Notes under the pieces: model-generated | Database searches by the model: none | What the model saw: only the letters and a program-made list of their open reading frames with translations | Told to the model about the DNA's origin: nothing | Source of the DNA: Pseudomonadota bacterium | Lineage (GTDB): Bacteria > Pseudomonadota > Alphaproteobacteria > Reyranellales > Reyranellaceae | Direction of reading: 5' to 3' | Length of the DNA stretch: 23,582 bases | Assembly (NCBI GenBank): GCA_023436825.1 | Contig: JAEZHS010000488.1 | Span: 1 to 23,582 of the forward strand | Part shown: positions 6,554 through 13,769 of the stretch, piece by piece | How positions within the stretch are numbered: position 1 is the first letter of the stretch | How the letters are laid out: every line of letters begins with the position of its first letter | Translations under genes and position numbers: made by a program

Positions 6554-7900
6554 CTAGAAACGCCAGCTCACGCCCATGAGGAAGCTGTTGTTGGTGAAGT
6601 CGTAGTTCGGAATGTTCGAGCTACGGACGAAGCGACCTCCGGAAACGATCAAGTTCGTACGCTCATCGAAGGGCACGGACAACGTAATGTTCAGGATCAC
6701 GTCGTTTTGTTGGCGACTCATGCTGGGATCGACAACCGGGTCCGGCTGGTCGTAGTTCCACCACTGCAGGTTCGCCGAGAGCGCGATGCTCCACGGCAAC
6801 TGGCTCTTGAACAGAGGGTCGGCAAAGCGGAACTGCATGCCACCGCCGGCGCCCAGCAGCACGTAGCTGTACTGCGGCGAGTTGTCGGTCATGTAGCGCT
6901 GGACGTTGCCGTTGGCGAAGATCGCCACCATTTCGTTCAGGGCGTACTGGAAGGTCGTGTTGGCCGAGTACTCGTTGCCGGTATAAAGGCTGTTGAACGG
7001 CAGGTATCCGCTGTCCTGGTACATCAGGCGGCGATAGGTGGCATTGGACGTGTTGCGCAGCTTGTCGCTCAGCAGGGCGCCGAACTCGACGCCCGATCCG
7101 TAGCTGCCGTAGTACGGCACGTCGTTCACCCAGATGTAGCCGAGCGACATCAGTGGCTTGATGGTCACGTCCTCGAAAATGCCCTGGAAAGCCTGAAAGC
7201 GCGGCCCCGACGTCAGGTCCAGGATCGACACGTTGGCCTGGGAAATCTGGAACTGGCGGTTGGCGTAGCCGGTGAGCTGCGTTTCCAGGGCGCCCTTGTC
7301 CTGGCCGCCGAGATCGTAGATGTGCCGCACGTAGCCGGAGCCCACGACGCCCCAGTCGGCGGTGCCGAGCGCCGATTGGTTGAGGTTGGCGGTCTGCCCG
7401 AACAGGCGGACGCTCGAGGTCGGCGGACCGAGATTGGCGTTCGACTGGTAGCGCACGCCGGCGAAGACCTCGCCCACGAATCGCGAGGGGCTGTTGCGCT
7501 TTTGGACCTCGGCCAGGTACTGCTCGGCGCGGGTGCGCACTTCGGGAGGAAGATTCGGCGAGGCCAGGACAGTTTCCAGATAGGTGCGCGACACCTCGAA
7601 AGAGCCCAGACGGAAATACAGCACGGCCAGTTCCAGACGCACGCGCGGTAGGTCGGGGTTGACGAGCAGCATACGCTCCAGCGCCGAGATCGCGCCCTCG
7701 TAGTCGCCGGTCCTGGTCGCGATCGTGGCGAACTTGAACAGGACATCGAGATCGGCGGGCTTGCGCAGCATCTCCTGGAACGCGGCGTCATACTCGCGTT
7801 CCTGCTCGGCCGACGCGTTGACCGGCCCCTGGGCCATGGCGGTTCCAAAAAGACTTCCCAGAATTGCGAGCGCGCAGACGAGCTGCTTCAGACGACGCAC
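6554..7900 (-). CDS. TPR plus outer-membrane beta-barrel protein, Slam/type XI secretion translocator-like
   Basis: 448 residues from the GTG at 7900, preceded by a GGGGGAG run; the frame is open to 7942, and a GTG at 7909 is an alternative start. Signal peptide about 1-23 (LKQLVCALAILGSLFGTAMA). Residues about 30-125 form TPR-like helices (DLDVLFKFATIATRTGDYEG, LPRVRLELAVLYFRLGSFEV, SRTYLETVLASPNLPPEVR). From about 135 on, alternating aromatic strands begin with FVGEVFAGVRYQSNANLG and the chain ends in an aromatic strand, SFLMGVSWRF, as outer-membrane barrels do. TPR followed by a barrel of about 300 residues is the Slam (DUF560/SlipAM) layout; Slam proteins export TbpB-type cargo across the outer membrane. 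The next two genes have cargo-like C-termini, which supports this reading. Alternatives are a PgaA/BcsC-like TPR porin or another TPR-OMP. Confidence 0.85.
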   Translation of the reverse strand: MRRLKQLVCALAILGSLFGTAMAQGPVNASAEQEREYDAAFQEMLRKPADLDVLFKFATIATRTGDYEGAISALERMLLVNPDLPRVRLELAVLYFRLGSFEVSRTYLETVLASPNLPPEVRTRAEQYLAEVQKRNSPSRFVGEVFAGVRYQSNANLGPPTSSVRLFGQTANLNQSALGTADWGVVGSGYVRHIYDLGGQDKGALETQLTGYANRQFQISQANVSILDLTSGPRFQAFQGIFEDVTIKPLMSLGYIWVNDVPYYGSYGSGVEFGALLSDKLRNTSNATYRRLMYQDSGYLPFNSLYTGNEYSANTTFQYALNEMVAIFANGNVQRYMTDNSPQYSYVLLGAGGGMQFRFADPLFKSQLPWSIALSANLQWWNYDQPDPVVDPSMSRQQNDVILNITLSVPFDERTNLIVSGGRFVRSSNIPNYDFTNNSFLMGVSWRF

Positions 7901-7953
7901 GGTGCCCACTCTCCCCCAAGCCAGCCTGCCACAGCCGCTCAATTACCCCGCAC

Positions 7954-7959
7954 ATCATA
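7954..7959 (-). promoter_or_regulatory. Candidate -10 element for the TPR-barrel/FecR operon
   Basis: Minus strand TATGAT. No good -35 lies 16-18 bases upstream, as expected for an activator-dependent promoter. A start near 7947 would put the CRP-type palindrome at 8010-8027 about 71 bases upstream, a classical class I activator position. The start site is only predicted. Confidence 0.35.
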
Positions 7960-8009
7960 CATCAAACATGCGAGCCTTGGGGTCGAATACCGCAAGATCA
8001 GTGATGACA

Positions 8010-8027
8010 GTGTGACTTTAGTCACAC
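8010..8027. promoter_or_regulatory. Perfect CRP/FNR-family operator palindrome
   Basis: GTGTGACTTTAGTCACAC is an 8-2-8 perfect inverted repeat and contains TGTGA-N6-TCACA, the exact CRP core consensus. It overlaps the 3' end of the glycosyltransferase gene (stop at 8022-8024) and lies about 110 bp upstream of the TPR-barrel start. No T-run follows on either strand, so a terminator is less likely. The factor that binds it in this organism is unknown; any Crp-like member of the Crp/Fnr family could. Confidence 0.6.
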
Positions 8028-9017
8028 CAGCCAACTTCGCACGACCTGAAACCAGGACATCGGCCAGGCAGCCCGCGCCGCCTGCATCCGCAGCAGCATC
8101 CGCCGATATTGCCGCTCACCCAGTGAAGTTACGAATCGTTCGCGATCGCGCTCCATTGCCGCGAGCATGCGGTCCAGCATCACCGTGTAGGTGTTTCCCC
8201 AGTTGCGGCTGGACAAGTGCAGCCTGCCCCCCAGCACCGGGTTGTCGGCCGCGCCGTTGCGGCCGTGCAGGCGGTAGGCGTAGAGCGCCTCGTCGATCAA
8301 CAGCGAGCCCGCCACCATCTGGGCCATGACCACGACATAGAAGTCCATGTGCAGGCGGAAGGCCTCATCGTCGTCGGGGAAGACGAGGTCGATCAGCGAG
8401 CGGCGGTACATGATCGACGAGGTGCTGACCCACACCCAGTGGACGACGCGCTTGGTGTAGAGCCGATAGGGCGTCTGCTTCTGCCAGTGTGCGGTGTTGT
8501 TCGCGACATCGACCTTGGGCACGCGCGCCGGATCGATGGGTGCGAAGGCGCGGTCGCGATCGGCGCTGGCGCGCTCCTTGCCGAACCAGTAGACGCAGCC
8601 AGCGATCAGCTTGCCCTGGCCGTCGATCAGCCGCGCGTTGCAGGCTGTGAAGCCTACCGCATAGGACTCGTTCAGATGGGCGGCGAGGTTGCGTTCGAGA
8701 AAGTCGGGATTCCACAGATCGTCGGAATCGAGGAAGCAGACGAAGGTGGCTCGTGTCGCCGCCAGCCCCGCCCGCGTTGCGCCGGTCTGGCCGACGTTCC
8801 TGGCCAGGCGGATCTGCTTGAAGCGCGCGTCGGACAGCTCCTCGAGGGTCCGGCGTACGACTTCGGCCGAATCGTCAGTCGAGGCGTCGTCGACGATCAC
8901 GCATTCGAAGTCGCGCAGCGTCTGGCGCGCCACCGACCGGATGGCATCGCCGATATAGTCACGGCAGTTGTAGCAGGTGACGACGACGGAGATGCCGGGG
9001 AGCGGCGCGTCGCTCAC
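8022..9017 (-). CDS. GT-A fold family 2 glycosyltransferase
   Basis: 331 residues from the GTG at 9017, whose GTGA overlaps the stop of the dehydratase gene. The frame is open to 9134, but the extra 39 residues lie over that gene and precede the real fold. The fold starts with ISVVVTCYNCRDYIGDAI, then VDDASTDDS (Asp43/44, nucleotide-sugar binding) and the metal-binding FLDSDDLW (about 96-102). No transmembrane segment is clear, so it is probably cytoplasmic or membrane-peripheral. The sugar donor and acceptor cannot be read from sequence. It is the third gene of an operon with a sugar-acid dehydratase and a flavin oxidase, an unusual combination that may be coincidental co-transcription. Confidence 0.9.
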   Translation of the reverse strand: MSDAPLPGISVVVTCYNCRDYIGDAIRSVARQTLRDFECVIVDDASTDDSAEVVRRTLEELSDARFKQIRLARNVGQTGATRAGLAATRATFVCFLDSDDLWNPDFLERNLAAHLNESYAVGFTACNARLIDGQGKLIAGCVYWFGKERASADRDRAFAPIDPARVPKVDVANNTAHWQKQTPYRLYTKRVVHWVWVSTSSIMYRRSLIDLVFPDDDEAFRLHMDFYVVVMAQMVAGSLLIDEALYAYRLHGRNGAADNPVLGGRLHLSSRNWGNTYTVMLDRMLAAMERDRERFVTSLGERQYRRMLLRMQAARAAWPMSWFQVVRSWLV

Positions 9018-10753
9018 GATTTGGCGGGACCCAGGAAGCCGAAGTCGACGCCCTCGTCGGCCTGCAGCACTTCCCTGTGGAACAGCCCGGTATAGCCGCG
9101 GTCGCTGCCGTTGGGCGGCGTCGGCGCCTTCCACTTCTTGCGCCGCGCCGCGAGCTCCTTGGCATCGACATGCAGCTCGAGCCTGCGCTTCGGCACGTCG
9201 AGGGTGATGCGATCGCCCGTCTTCACCAGGGCGAGTGGGCCGCCGACCGCCGATTCCGGCGCCACGTGCAGCACGATGGTGCCGAACGCCGTGCCGCTCA
9301 TGCGCGCGTCGGAGATGCGGATCATGTCCTTCACGCCTGCGCGCGCGAGCTTCATGGGGATCGGGAAGGAGCCGGCTTCCGGCATGCCCGGAGCGCCCTT
9401 GGGTCCGGCGTTGCGCAGCACCAGGATGTCCTCGGCCTTGACGTCGAGGTCGGGATCATCGCCGCGCGCGGCGAGATCCTCGAGCGAATCGAACACTACG
9501 GCGCGGCCGGTATGGGACATCAGCGCGGGCGAGGCGGCGGCATGCTTGATGACCGCACCGCGCGGCGCGAGGTTGCCGCGCAGTACTGCCATGCCGCCGG
9601 TCGGCTTGATCGGATTCGCAGGCGTGCGGATCACTGTCTGGTTGGGTACCATCTCGGCGGCGTCGATCACCTGCTTCAGCGTGCGGCCCGAGACGGTGAG
9701 GCACTTCTCGTCGAGGTGCTTGCGGATCTCCTTCCTCAGGCGCGAGTTGCCGCCGGCCCAGTGGAAGTGCTCCATGTAGTGGTCGCCCGACGGCTTGAGG
9801 TCGACCAGCACCGGCACCTGGCGGCCGATCGCATCGAACTCCTCGAGCTCGATATCGATGCCGAGCCGCCGCGCCACCGCCGTCAGGTGCACCAGCGCAT
9901 TGGTCGAGCCGCCAATCGCCTGCAGCACGGTGAGCGCGTTGCGAAAGGCGGCCGCCGTCATGATCTCGCTCGGCCGCGGACCCTGCTTCCTGGCCATCTC
10001 GGCCGCGAGCTTGCCGCTTGCTTCGGCGACGCGCAGGCGATCGGAATGGGTCGCCGGGATCGAGCCGCTGCCGGGCAGGCCCATTCCGAGAGTCTCGACG
10101 ATGCAGCCCATGGTGCTGGCCGTGCCCATCACCATGCAGGTGCCCTTGGTCGGTGCCAGCCGCTCGCTCACCTGCTCGATGTCGGTCTCCGAGAAGGTGC
10201 CGGCGCGATACTGGCCCCACAGGCGGCGGCAGTCGGTGCAGGCGCCCAGAACCTCGCCTTTGAAATGACCGACCAGCATCGGCCCGACCGGCAGCACGAC
10301 CGCCGGGCGGTCGGCACTGGCCGCGGCCATGAGCTGGGCCGGCAGTGTCTTGTCGCAGCCGCCGATCAGCACCACCGAATCCATCGGTTGGGCGCGGATC
10401 ATCTCCTCGGTGTCCATCGACATGAGGTTGCGCAGGAACATGCTGGTCGGATGGGAGAAGCTCTCGTGGATCGACACGGTCGGGAAGACCATGGGCAGGG
10501 CGCCCGCCAGCATGACGCCGCGCTTCACCGCCTCGATCAGGTCCGGCACGTTGCCGTGGCAGGGGTTGTAGTCGCTGAAGGTGTTGGTGATGCCGACGAT
10601 CGGCCGGTCGAGCGCGTCGTCTGAGTAGCCGCCGGCCTTGATGAAGGCCTTGCGCAGGAACAGCGAGAAACCCGCGTCGCCGTAGGTTGCGAGGCCCTGG
10701 CGCAGTCCGGTAGCTTTTGGCGTGCCGGCCGCGCGGTGCTTGCGGGAAACCAT
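9014..10753 (-). CDS. IlvD/Edd family dehydratase, sugar-acid (arabinonate/xylonate-type) dehydratase
   Basis: 579 residues from the ATG at 10753, with AAGGA 5 bases upstream; an upstream in-frame ATG at 10780 overlaps the previous stop and is less likely. The three cysteines expected to hold the [2Fe-2S] cluster are at 65 (NPCHG), 133 (GCDKTLPA, with the Mg-binding Lys135) and 206 (KGTCMVMGTASTM). The catalytic-Ser region DARMSGTAFG is near 480. Length and spacing match the pentonate dehydratase branch (L-arabinonate, D-xylonate and similar) better than biosynthetic dihydroxy-acid dehydratase IlvD. The reaction is dehydration of a sugar acid to its 2-keto-3-deoxy acid in the cytoplasm. It starts 23 bp after the flavin-oxidase gene, so the two are in one operon. 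Exact substrate unknown. Confidence 0.93.
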   Translation of the reverse strand: MVSRKHRAAGTPKATGLRQGLATYGDAGFSLFLRKAFIKAGGYSDDALDRPIVGITNTFSDYNPCHGNVPDLIEAVKRGVMLAGALPMVFPTVSIHESFSHPTSMFLRNLMSMDTEEMIRAQPMDSVVLIGGCDKTLPAQLMAAASADRPAVVLPVGPMLVGHFKGEVLGACTDCRRLWGQYRAGTFSETDIEQVSERLAPTKGTCMVMGTASTMGCIVETLGMGLPGSGSIPATHSDRLRVAEASGKLAAEMARKQGPRPSEIMTAAAFRNALTVLQAIGGSTNALVHLTAVARRLGIDIELEEFDAIGRQVPVLVDLKPSGDHYMEHFHWAGGNSRLRKEIRKHLDEKCLTVSGRTLKQVIDAAEMVPNQTVIRTPANPIKPTGGMAVLRGNLAPRGAVIKHAAASPALMSHTGRAVVFDSLEDLAARGDDPDLDVKAEDILVLRNAGPKGAPGMPEAGSFPIPMKLARAGVKDMIRISDARMSGTAFGTIVLHVAPESAVGGPLALVKTGDRITLDVPKRRLELHVDAKELAARRKKWKAPTPPNGSDRGYTGLFHREVLQADEGVDFGFLGPAKS

Positions 10754-10776
10754 GACGTTCCTTCTCCCTCGTCTTC

Positions 10777-11895
10777 TCACGACGGTTTATCGCCTTCCAG
10801 GCCGGCCGCCCAGCGCGCATGCGCCGCAGGATCGCGTCCCGAGGCGATGGTGTGCGCGAGCTCGAGTCCCATCACCGCTCCGAACTTGAAGCCGTGGCCG
10901 GAGCAGGGCGACATCAGCCAGCCCTTGGCGCCCTGCCTTTCGATGACGAACCGCTCGTCCTCGGTCACCGTATAGAAGCAGATCTTCAGTCGGTCGACGC
11001 GCCAGCGCTTGAAGTCCTTGATCAGGTCGCCGCAGCGCCGCAGCAGGGGCCTCATCTCTTCTTCGCTCGCCTGGCGCTCCGCCGAGGGATCGCCGGTCCG
11101 GCTGAAGACGTGGTCGCCGATCTTGAGGCCGCGGCCTTGGGTTGGCGGCACGAGGTAGAGGCCGACATCGCCTGTCTTGTCGATGACCATCGGATGTTTC
11201 GCCCAGATCGCGCGTTGCTCGGCGGGCAGGTCGAAATAGATGACGACCTGACGCGAGCGCACCAGGCGGCGGTCCGACGGCAGCAGCCGTCCGACCCACG
11301 CACCTGCGGCGACCACGACCATGTCGGCGTCGTGTTGGCCGCCGGCGTCGGTGACGATGCGCGCGTGCTCGAGATCCACCAAACGGACAGGCGTGTCGGC
11401 ATGCAGGGCCACGTTCGGCCGTCCGGCCAGGTGCTGCACCAGCGCCGCGACGATGTCCTGGGCGAACAGCACGCCGCCGCTCGCCATCCAGAAGGCGCGG
11501 TCAACGCCACGCGCATCGAGTTGCGGGAAGCGCTGCGGCAGCTCGTCGATGGGCAGTTCCATCATCGATTTGCCGATGCGGGCCAACGTGGCCGCCGAAC
11601 GCTCCGCCCAGCTCTCGCCATTGCTGGTGAGCGCCAGCGTGCCGGTCGCGACGTAGAGGCGCTGTCCAAGGTCGTTCCACAACAGCTCCCAGGCGGCGTA
11701 GGCCTGATCGATCATGCGTGCATAGCCCGCATGATCGCCGTAGGGATGGCGGATGAGGCGATGCTCGTCCACCGACGAGGCCAGCGGATTGGGCAGCTGT
11801 CCCTGCTCGAACAGTTCGACGGCGTGGCCCTGGCGCGCCAGGCCCCAGGCGGTCGCCAGCCCCATGATGCCGCCGCCCACGATGATGGTCTTCAT
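10777..11895 (-). CDS. FAD-dependent oxidoreductase, monomeric sarcosine oxidase-like
   Basis: 372 residues; ATG at 11895 with AGGA 8 bases upstream. An N-terminal Rossmann dinucleotide motif is seen (IIVGGGIMGLATAW), followed by HRLIRHPYGDH. Near the C-terminus is KICFYTVTEDERFV, in which Cys306 lines up with the cysteine that holds FAD covalently in monomeric sarcosine oxidase, then CSGHGFKFG with the Lys that activates oxygen in that family. It would oxidise an N-methyl or other secondary amine, making H2O2 or passing electrons on. Substrate could be sarcosine, an N-methyl amino acid, pipecolate or similar. It is first in the operon with the dehydratase and glycosyltransferase. It differs from four-subunit sarcosine oxidases, whose other subunits are absent here. 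Confidence 0.9.
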   Translation of the reverse strand: MKTIIVGGGIMGLATAWGLARQGHAVELFEQGQLPNPLASSVDEHRLIRHPYGDHAGYARMIDQAYAAWELLWNDLGQRLYVATGTLALTSNGESWAERSAATLARIGKSMMELPIDELPQRFPQLDARGVDRAFWMASGGVLFAQDIVAALVQHLAGRPNVALHADTPVRLVDLEHARIVTDAGGQHDADMVVVAAGAWVGRLLPSDRRLVRSRQVVIYFDLPAEQRAIWAKHPMVIDKTGDVGLYLVPPTQGRGLKIGDHVFSRTGDPSAERQASEEEMRPLLRRCGDLIKDFKRWRVDRLKICFYTVTEDERFVIERQGAKGWLMSPCSGHGFKFGAVMGLELAHTIASGRDPAAHARWAAGLEGDKPS

Positions 11896-11930
11896 GGCGA
11901 TGATCCTGGCAGCATGGATCGGCCGATTCG

Positions 11931-11946
11931 ATAGGAAAATATCCTA
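11931..11946. promoter_or_regulatory. AT-rich inverted-repeat box upstream of the oxidase-dehydratase-GT operon
   Basis: TAGGAAAATATCCTA (11932-11946) is a 5-5-5 inverted repeat in a GC-rich setting, 36 bp upstream of the oxidase ATG. Its part ATAGGAAAAT (11931-11940) recurs, inverted, at 12670-12679 in the control region of the S24 regulator gene. A shared operator for that regulator is inferred, not shown. Confidence 0.4.
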
Positions 11947-11960
11947 GTGACGGACACTAG
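11944..11960 (-). terminator. Weak hairpin at the stop codon of the S24 regulator
   Basis: CTAGTG-ACGGA-CACTAG is a perfect 6-bp stem that includes the TAG stop (11957-11959). On the minus strand it is followed by GATATTTTCC, a short interrupted U-tract. The stem is short and not very GC-rich, so it would be a weak terminator at best; it also abuts the AT-rich box. Confidence 0.3.
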
Positions 11961-12604
11961 CGGGCGTACTTGCCGACGATCAGCTGAGCCTTCTGCCATT
12001 GCCCGCGATCGAGGTCGAAGTCCCGTGCCGGATTGTACTGGCGGACCCGCCATTTCTCCGGCGCAATGCGCAGCAGACGCTTGACCAGCGCCTGCTGGGA
12101 ACCATCGCCTGGATCGCGCACGAACACGCAGTCGTCTCCCGACCGTACCGGCCGGGTGGGATGGATGAGCAGCAGGTCGCCCTGTTCATAGGCCGGGCTC
12201 ATGCTGTCGCCGATAACGTAGCAGCCATAGCTGTCGCGCACCGACAGCAGGGGCTCCGGCCGGCGCACATAGTCGATCGGCTCGTTGGTGATGATAATCG
12301 CGCCGTTACCGCCTTCCGCGGAAGCGTAGACCGGCAGGTCCGTGCGATCGGCGCGCAGCGCCAGGCCACGGTCGCCGGCTGCCGCGCCGGTCGGCAGCGC
12401 CATCGAGCGCAGGTCGTCCGGCGACACGCCGAGCAGCGGCGCCAGCCCATGGCGAACCGACTCGGGCAGTTCACGCGGCGAGCCGCGCATAAGATACTGC
12501 TGCAGGTAGGCGTGATTGCGCCCGACCGCCAGCGACAGGTTCTTGAGGTCGAGGTCGGGCCGCCGCGCCAGGGTATCGACCAGAAGCTTGCGGGGAGCGT
12601 CCAT
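11957..12604 (-). CDS. LexA/CI-like transcriptional regulator, S24 peptidase family
   Basis: 215 residues from the ATG at 12604, with AGGA 10 bases upstream; the frame is open to 12922 but the extra part is not protein-like. Residues about 1-70 form a small helical DNA-binding region (LLVDTLARRPDLDLKNLSLAVGRNHAYLQQYL). Residues about 90-215 are the S24 fold: VYASAEGGNGAI where self-cleavage occurs in relatives, the nucleophile Ser134 in GDSMSPAYEQGDLL and the general-base Lys175 in ALVKRLL. The usual Ala-Gly scissile pair is not clear (Ala-Glu-Gly-Gly instead), so cleavage is uncertain. It sits between its likely target operon (downstream, same strand) and a divergent cysteine-hydrolase gene. 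A cI-type regulator of local genes is more likely than the global SOS LexA. Confidence 0.88.
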   Translation of the reverse strand: MDAPRKLLVDTLARRPDLDLKNLSLAVGRNHAYLQQYLMRGSPRELPESVRHGLAPLLGVSPDDLRSMALPTGAAAGDRGLALRADRTDLPVYASAEGGNGAIIITNEPIDYVRRPEPLLSVRDSYGCYVIGDSMSPAYEQGDLLLIHPTRPVRSGDDCVFVRDPGDGSQQALVKRLLRIAPEKWRVRQYNPARDFDLDRGQWQKAQLIVGKYAR

Positions 12605-12648
12605 GCCGCCGCCATCCTGCCAGCGGCAATCGGAAACGTCTATGATGA

Positions 12649-12679
12649 ATTGTACGATTGGAGCGCCAGATTTTCCTAT
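12649..12679 (-). promoter_or_regulatory. Candidate promoter and operator of the S24 regulator gene
   Basis: Minus strand TACAAT (12654-12649) is a good -10. The AT-rich ATAGGAAAAT (12679-12670) covers the place where a -35 would be and repeats the box at 11931-11940. This arrangement would suit autorepression. No consensus -35 is present. Confidence 0.4.
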
Positions 12680-12879
12680 ATTTCTTACAGCAAAGCTGCG
12701 GATAGCCAGCGCGCGCCCGGGATCATCGTGATGGCGCCTGCATCGGGCCGCCGGCTTCGATGACGTGATCGTGACGCACATGCCTGTGGCATGCATTGGA
12801 GGGCCTTGCAAAATACTCCGCCTTAGGCGTTGATGGGGGCAAGGCTTACACAACCGTAGAGTAGTTGAAGGGAACGAAC

Positions 12880-13470
12880 ATGGCGATGACGATGCTGCAG
12901 ATGGCGGGAGTGACGCCGGCACCGGCGACGATGGCCGATGGAGTTCTCCTGATCATCGATGCACAAAGGGAGTATACCGACGGCCTGCTGCCCTTGCCGG
13001 GCGTGCAGCCGGCGGTCGAGGCGTTGGCCGGTCTGCTCGAGCAGGCGCGCAAGGCCGGCGCCCCGATCGTGCATGTGCGGCACAAGTCCGCGGGCAAGGC
13101 GTTCAATCCTTCGTCGAGCGGCTACGAAATCGTGGCGCCGCTCACGCCGCGTGCCGGCGAGACGATCGTCGACAAGGCTATGCCCAACGCCTTCGCCGGC
13201 ACCGAGCTCGCCAAGCATCTGAGCGCGACCGGCCGCAAGAACCTGATCGTCGGTGGCTTCATGACTCACATGTGCGTGTCGGCGACGGTGCGGTGCGCGA
13301 CCGACAACGGCTTCATGAGCACGATCGCCGCCGATACGGTGGCGACTCGCGACCTGCCGGACGCGACCGGCGGCGCCACGGTCACAGCCGACGCCATCAA
13401 CCGCATCACCCTGGCGGCGCTGTCCGATCGCTTCGCCTGGATCGTTCCGACGGCGGGACAAATTCGCTGA
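12880..13470 (+). CDS. Isochorismatase-family cysteine hydrolase
   Basis: 196 residues from the ATG at 12880, which has AAGGGA 6 bases upstream; a TTG start at 12865 is possible but worse. The catalytic triad of the family is seen: Asp27 (LLIIDAQREY), Lys99 (VDKAMPNAF) and Cys132 (GFMTHMCVSATVR, with the preceding cis-peptide region). Members hydrolyse amide or ester bonds in small molecules such as isochorismate, nicotinamide, N-carbamoyl compounds or ureido acids; this one lacks features that fix the substrate. It is cytoplasmic. It is transcribed alone, divergently from the S24 regulator across a 275-bp region, so that regulator might also control it. The 3' neighbour is convergent, only 7 bp away. 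Confidence 0.92.
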   Translation: MAMTMLQMAGVTPAPATMADGVLLIIDAQREYTDGLLPLPGVQPAVEALAGLLEQARKAGAPIVHVRHKSAGKAFNPSSSGYEIVAPLTPRAGETIVDKAMPNAFAGTELAKHLSATGRKNLIVGGFMTHMCVSATVRCATDNGFMSTIAADTVATRDLPDATGGATVTADAINRITLAALSDRFAWIVPTAGQIR

Positions 13471-13477
13471 AGCTGGT

Positions 13478-13660
13478 TCAGTCCGAAGAAATAGTGCCGA
13501 TGGCGCGTCGATCCGAGTCGCCGCCGGCATCGACGTCGGTTTTTGTCACCAGCGTGATCGCTGCGATGGCGGCCAGCAATGCGAGTGAACTGTAACCGAT
13601 CAGAGTAGAGCCCCGCTGGCAGGCGAGGACACGGACGGCGGAGAGGATCATCGGCCGCAT
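13478..13660 (-). CDS. Divergent Flp-like small pilin protein lacking Glu5
   Basis: 60 residues from the ATG at 13660; the frame is open to 13714, and the start is uncertain because no strong ribosome site is seen. The short basic leader ends in RVLACQRG, then STLIGYSSLALLAAIAAITLVTK, a hydrophobic helix that lines up with the true Flp pilin encoded at 13770-13934 (leader ending G, then ATAIEYTLIAALISVAAIT). The prepilin-peptidase Gly is kept, but the Glu expected at mature position 5 is Gly; Tyr6 is kept. The tail is short and charged (TDVDAGGDSDRRAIGTISSD). It could be a minor pseudopilin or a decaying copy. A strong hairpin separates it from flp. Confidence 0.6.
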   Translation of the reverse strand: MRPMILSAVRVLACQRGSTLIGYSSLALLAAIAAITLVTKTDVDAGGDSDRRAIGTISSD

Positions 13661-13719
13661 CGGATCACCGCGCTCGTCGTGACATCCGGGACATTCCAGA
13701 GCCCTGGCGGACAAATGAA

Positions 13720-13745
13720 CGGGCGGTCTGTTGCCAGACCGCCCG
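13720..13745 (-). terminator. Strong hairpin after the flp pilin gene
   Basis: CGGGCGGTCTG (13720-13730), loop TTGC, CAGACCGCCCG (13735-13745): a perfect 11-bp GC-rich stem 24 bp beyond the flp stop. On the minus strand it is followed by TTCATTTG, a poor U-tract. It is probably the flp terminator or a 3'-stabilising stem; some read-through into the Flp-like gene is possible. Confidence 0.6.
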
Positions 13746-13769
13746 CCGCTTTGAGCGATATTCTCTCGA

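Noticed and set aside
6053..7651. A 532-codon open frame on the + strand opposite passenger B and the TPR-barrel gene
   Set aside because: It crosses two real genes on the other strand, has no ribosome site and no recognisable domain.
9077..10624. A 515-codon open frame antisense to the dehydratase
   Set aside because: His/Arg/Ala-rich shadow of a highly conserved enzyme gene; no start signals.
12779..12793. CATGCC-TGT-GGCATG stem in the divergent region before the cysteine-hydrolase gene
   Set aside because: Short stem with a 3-base loop, no T-run, no second copy; not enough to call a site.
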